DNA of 24,152 bases. It comes from Roseiarcus sp049509635 (GTDB lineage Bacteria; Pseudomonadota; Alphaproteobacteria; Rhizobiales; Beijerinckiaceae). The DNA lies in NCBI GenBank assembly GCA_049509635.1, contig JBEKZS010000056.1:1-24152 (forward strand). Reading direction: 5' to 3'. A program made the translations under genes and the position numbers. The number at the start of each line of letters is the position of its first letter. Within the stretch, counting starts at the first letter, position 1. This document shows, one piece after another, positions 22,610-24,152 of this stretch. A model generated the notes under the pieces. It was not told the origin of the DNA, did not search any database, and was given only the letters and a program-made list of their open reading frames with translations.

Positions 22610-23383
22610 ATGCTCGAGGCAATCTCCGCGCTCAAGGGCTACGGAATCGAGGCGAGCGACGGCGCGATCGGAACCGTCCGCGACTTCCTGTTCGACGATC
22701 GGAGCTGGCGGGTGCGCTGGCTGGTCGTCGACACCGGGGGATGGCTGAGCGGACGCAAGGTGCTCGTCCATCCCTCCGCCGTCGAGGGCGCCGATTACGA
22801 GCGCCAGCGGCTCGGCGTCAAGCTGACCAGGGCGCAGGTCGAGGCCAGTCCCGACATTCGCGAGGATCAACCGGTCTCGCTGCAGATGGAGACCGACCTG
22901 CACAATTACTACGGCTGGGATCCGCTATGGGTCGGCGGCTATCTCGGCGAGAATTCGGGCGCGATCGCCGCGCCGCTCTCGGCGCCGCCCTATTTCGGCA
23001 TTTCCGCCGCGCGGCTGCGCGCCGATGTCGAGCCGGCCGGCGAGCAGGGCGATCCGCACCTGCAGAGCATCGCGGAAGTCACCGGCTATCGTCTGCACGC
23101 CACGGACGGCGAGATCGGCCATGTCGAGAATTTCCTGTTCGAAAGCAAGAGCTGGCAGATCGGCTACCTCATCGTCGACACGCGCAACTGGTGGCCGGGC
23201 AAGCGCGTCCTGATGTCGCCCCACGCCGTCGCCAAGATCGACTGGCTCGACCATCACGTGCATCTCAAAGTGACGCGCGATCAGGTCCGCACGAGTCCGC
23301 CCTGGGATCCGGTCAAGCTGATGGACGAAGCCGAGATGAAGCGCCTGCACAACCATTACGGCTGGCCGGGATCGGGGGCGTAG
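22610..23383 (+). CDS. double PRC-barrel domain protein
   Basis: Predicted 257-aa soluble protein with two PRC-barrel domains. The first is at residues ~3-80 (GYGIEASDGAIGTVRDFLFD, then WLVVDTGGWLSGRKVLVHP). The second is at ~155-235 (GYRLHATDGEIGHVENFLFE, then YLIVDTRNWWPGKRVLMSP). After each barrel come similar sequences: KLTRAQVEASPDI and KVTRDQVRTSPPW, then LHNYYGWDP and LHNHYGWPG. The whole gene is therefore an internal duplication. PRC barrels occur in RimM and photosynthetic reaction-centre H subunits; stand-alone bacterial ones are often stress or surface-binding proteins of unknown role. ATG at 22610 has GAGG upstream. It has no signal peptide. The upstream gene is divergent. Confidence 0.9.
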   Translation: MLEAISALKGYGIEASDGAIGTVRDFLFDDRSWRVRWLVVDTGGWLSGRKVLVHPSAVEGADYERQRLGVKLTRAQVEASPDIREDQPVSLQMETDLHNYYGWDPLWVGGYLGENSGAIAAPLSAPPYFGISAARLRADVEPAGEQGDPHLQSIAEVTGYRLHATDGEIGHVENFLFESKSWQIGYLIVDTRNWWPGKRVLMSPHAVAKIDWLDHHVHLKVTRDQVRTSPPWDPVKLMDEAEMKRLHNHYGWPGSGA

Positions 23384-23396
23384 GGTTGAAGGTCGA

Positions 23397-23795
23397 CTAC
23401 GTCGGGAGCGCCGCGAGCCGCGGCGCGTTGCGGGCCTTGTGCTCCTCGCGGGTGATGTCCTCGCCGCGCGACCTCGGCCAAGGCTTCGTCAGCGCAGGGT
23501 TTCGCCCCGCCATGTCGTCGCTCGCCTCGACCGCGCGCGCCACCAGCGCCTCGTCGACGGGCTGGCGGGCCGATTCCTCGACGGATGCAAAGCCACCGCT
23601 CCCCCCACGCGGGTTTCGATCCGAGCTTCCCGATCGGGGTTCAGGGCGACCGTCACGGCCTTTTATGCCGCCAATGCCCTTGCCTTGGACGCGGTGAAAC
23701 GGGCCGGCGGTTGGCGCCCGTAATCCGCCGGGGAAAGGCTCCCTTGAGACATGGACCAAAGAGCCGCTCGTCCGGATGAAATTCGAACACGCCAT
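23397..23795 (-). CDS. doubtful small minus-strand ORF
   Basis: An open frame of up to 132 codons. Its first half is Arg/Gly/Pro-rich and looks non-coding. The last ~60 residues (EESARQPVDEALVARAVEAS, then a stretch ending EDITREEHKARNAPRLAALP) have a more protein-like mixture. The real start could therefore be internal. No family recognised and no ribosome site checked convincingly. If it is not coding, 23384-23750 is an intergenic stretch with nothing else seen. Confidence 0.25.
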   Translation of the reverse strand: MACSNFIRTSGSLVHVSREPFPGGLRAPTAGPFHRVQGKGIGGIKGRDGRPEPRSGSSDRNPRGGSGGFASVEESARQPVDEALVARAVEASDDMAGRNPALTKPWPRSRGEDITREEHKARNAPRLAALPT

Positions 23796-24102
23796 GCCAT
23801 TATCGTCCGATCAGAGCGCGCGTTTCGCCCGCTGAGAGGACACAGCGACGGCTACTTCGAGCGCCCGAACGGGGAGCGTAGCTTCTTCGCCTTCATGATC
23901 TATCTGAACGAGGATTTCGAAGGCGGCGGCACTTCGTTCCGCGACGACGGATTTCGCCGCTCGGAATTCGGCCAGTTCACGGTGAGACCGAAGAAGGGCA
24001 TGGGTCTCATGTTCCATCATCCGACCGTACATCGCGGCGGGCCGAAAATACGTGGTCCGCACCGACGTGATGTATGAACGGGCGTTGCGGTCGGCGGGGT
24101 GA
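23751..24102 (+). pseudogene. truncated, frameshifted 2OG-Fe(II) oxygenase (prolyl 4-hydroxylase-like)
   Basis: The frame from 23751 encodes the C-terminal half of a 2-oxoglutarate/Fe(II) dioxygenase: metal ligands His31 and Asp33 (GHSDGYFERPNGERS), FMIYLNEDFEGGGTSF, and the distal His94 (TVHRGG). In intact enzymes this is followed by a stretch with the 2-oxoglutarate-binding Arg. Here the frame runs into PKIRGPHRRDV and stops. If one A of the AAAA run at 24045-24048 is dropped, the sequence continues KYVVRTDVMYERALRSAG to a stop at 24100-24102. That is the family C-terminus, so a one-base frameshift is likely. The N-terminal ~100 residues of the family are not seen upstream. It may be a true pseudogene or, for the frameshift, a homopolymer sequencing error. 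Confidence 0.7.
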
Positions 24103-24152
24103 GTTTTTGGCTCTCTCAAAGCCCTATTTTTGCCTCCTCGCTGTTTCGAGTG

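Noticed and set aside
1..24152. tRNA, rRNA, integrase, transposase or CRISPR array
   Set aside because: No cloverleaf, conserved rRNA block, transposase or integrase motif, or regular direct-repeat array was seen. The window looks like ordinary chromosome with one repeat-bearing intergenic island.

Overview
The window is very GC-rich, gene-dense chromosomal DNA, most likely from an alphaproteobacterium of the Hyphomicrobiales (Rhizobiales). The main reasons are a TIGR02301/DUF2385-type protein next to a NUDIX gene, a DnaJ-like gene divergent from pdxH, the alphaproteobacterial-looking rpmB promoter (CTTGAC-N17-CTATAG), and the high GC with frequent GTG and TTG starts. A Beijerinckiaceae/Methylocystaceae-like genus is plausible but cannot be shown from this sequence. 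No rRNA, tRNA, CRISPR array, transposase or phage gene was found.

Layout. Positions 1-527 are non-coding and hold one copy of a dispersed ~100-bp repeat. Next are a minus-strand YggS/PROSC-type PLP-homeostasis gene, a 69-aa single-pass membrane protein, and a housekeeping block rpmB (L28), rplS (L19) and priA. Positions 4995-8759 encode a 1254-aa DUF4132 protein. Positions 9061-15756 are a compact three-gene operon: a transglutaminase/DUF2126 putative amidoligase fusion, a circularly permuted ATP-grasp/alpha-E fusion, and a stand-alone transglutaminase. Its reading frames overlap by 11 and 4 bases and start with TTG, TTG and GTG. This is the most interesting system in the window: it is predicted to ligate, modify or cleave peptides, and its product is, to my knowledge, unproven.

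Convergent to that operon is a minus-strand pair, a divergent sigma-70-like factor and an 84-aa protein overlapping it by ATGA. These are divergent from a PCMT-like methyltransferase, across a 116-bp spacer that holds a nested perfect inverted repeat. After that come a zinc-finger-less DnaJ, pdxH with a strong hairpin behind it, and a small secreted protein.

Positions 19775-20851 form a ~1.1-kb gene-poor island. It carries the second, inverted copy of the dispersed repeat, an imperfect tandem duplication and a dyad. The right side has a NUDIX/TIGR02301 pair, an ICMT/PEMT-like membrane methyltransferase, a double PRC-barrel protein, a doubtful small minus-strand ORF, and a decayed 2OG-Fe(II) oxygenase gene with a frameshift.

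Most long ORFs on the opposite strands are high-GC shadows and were left out. Family assignments rest on motif recognition by eye; no database search was run.
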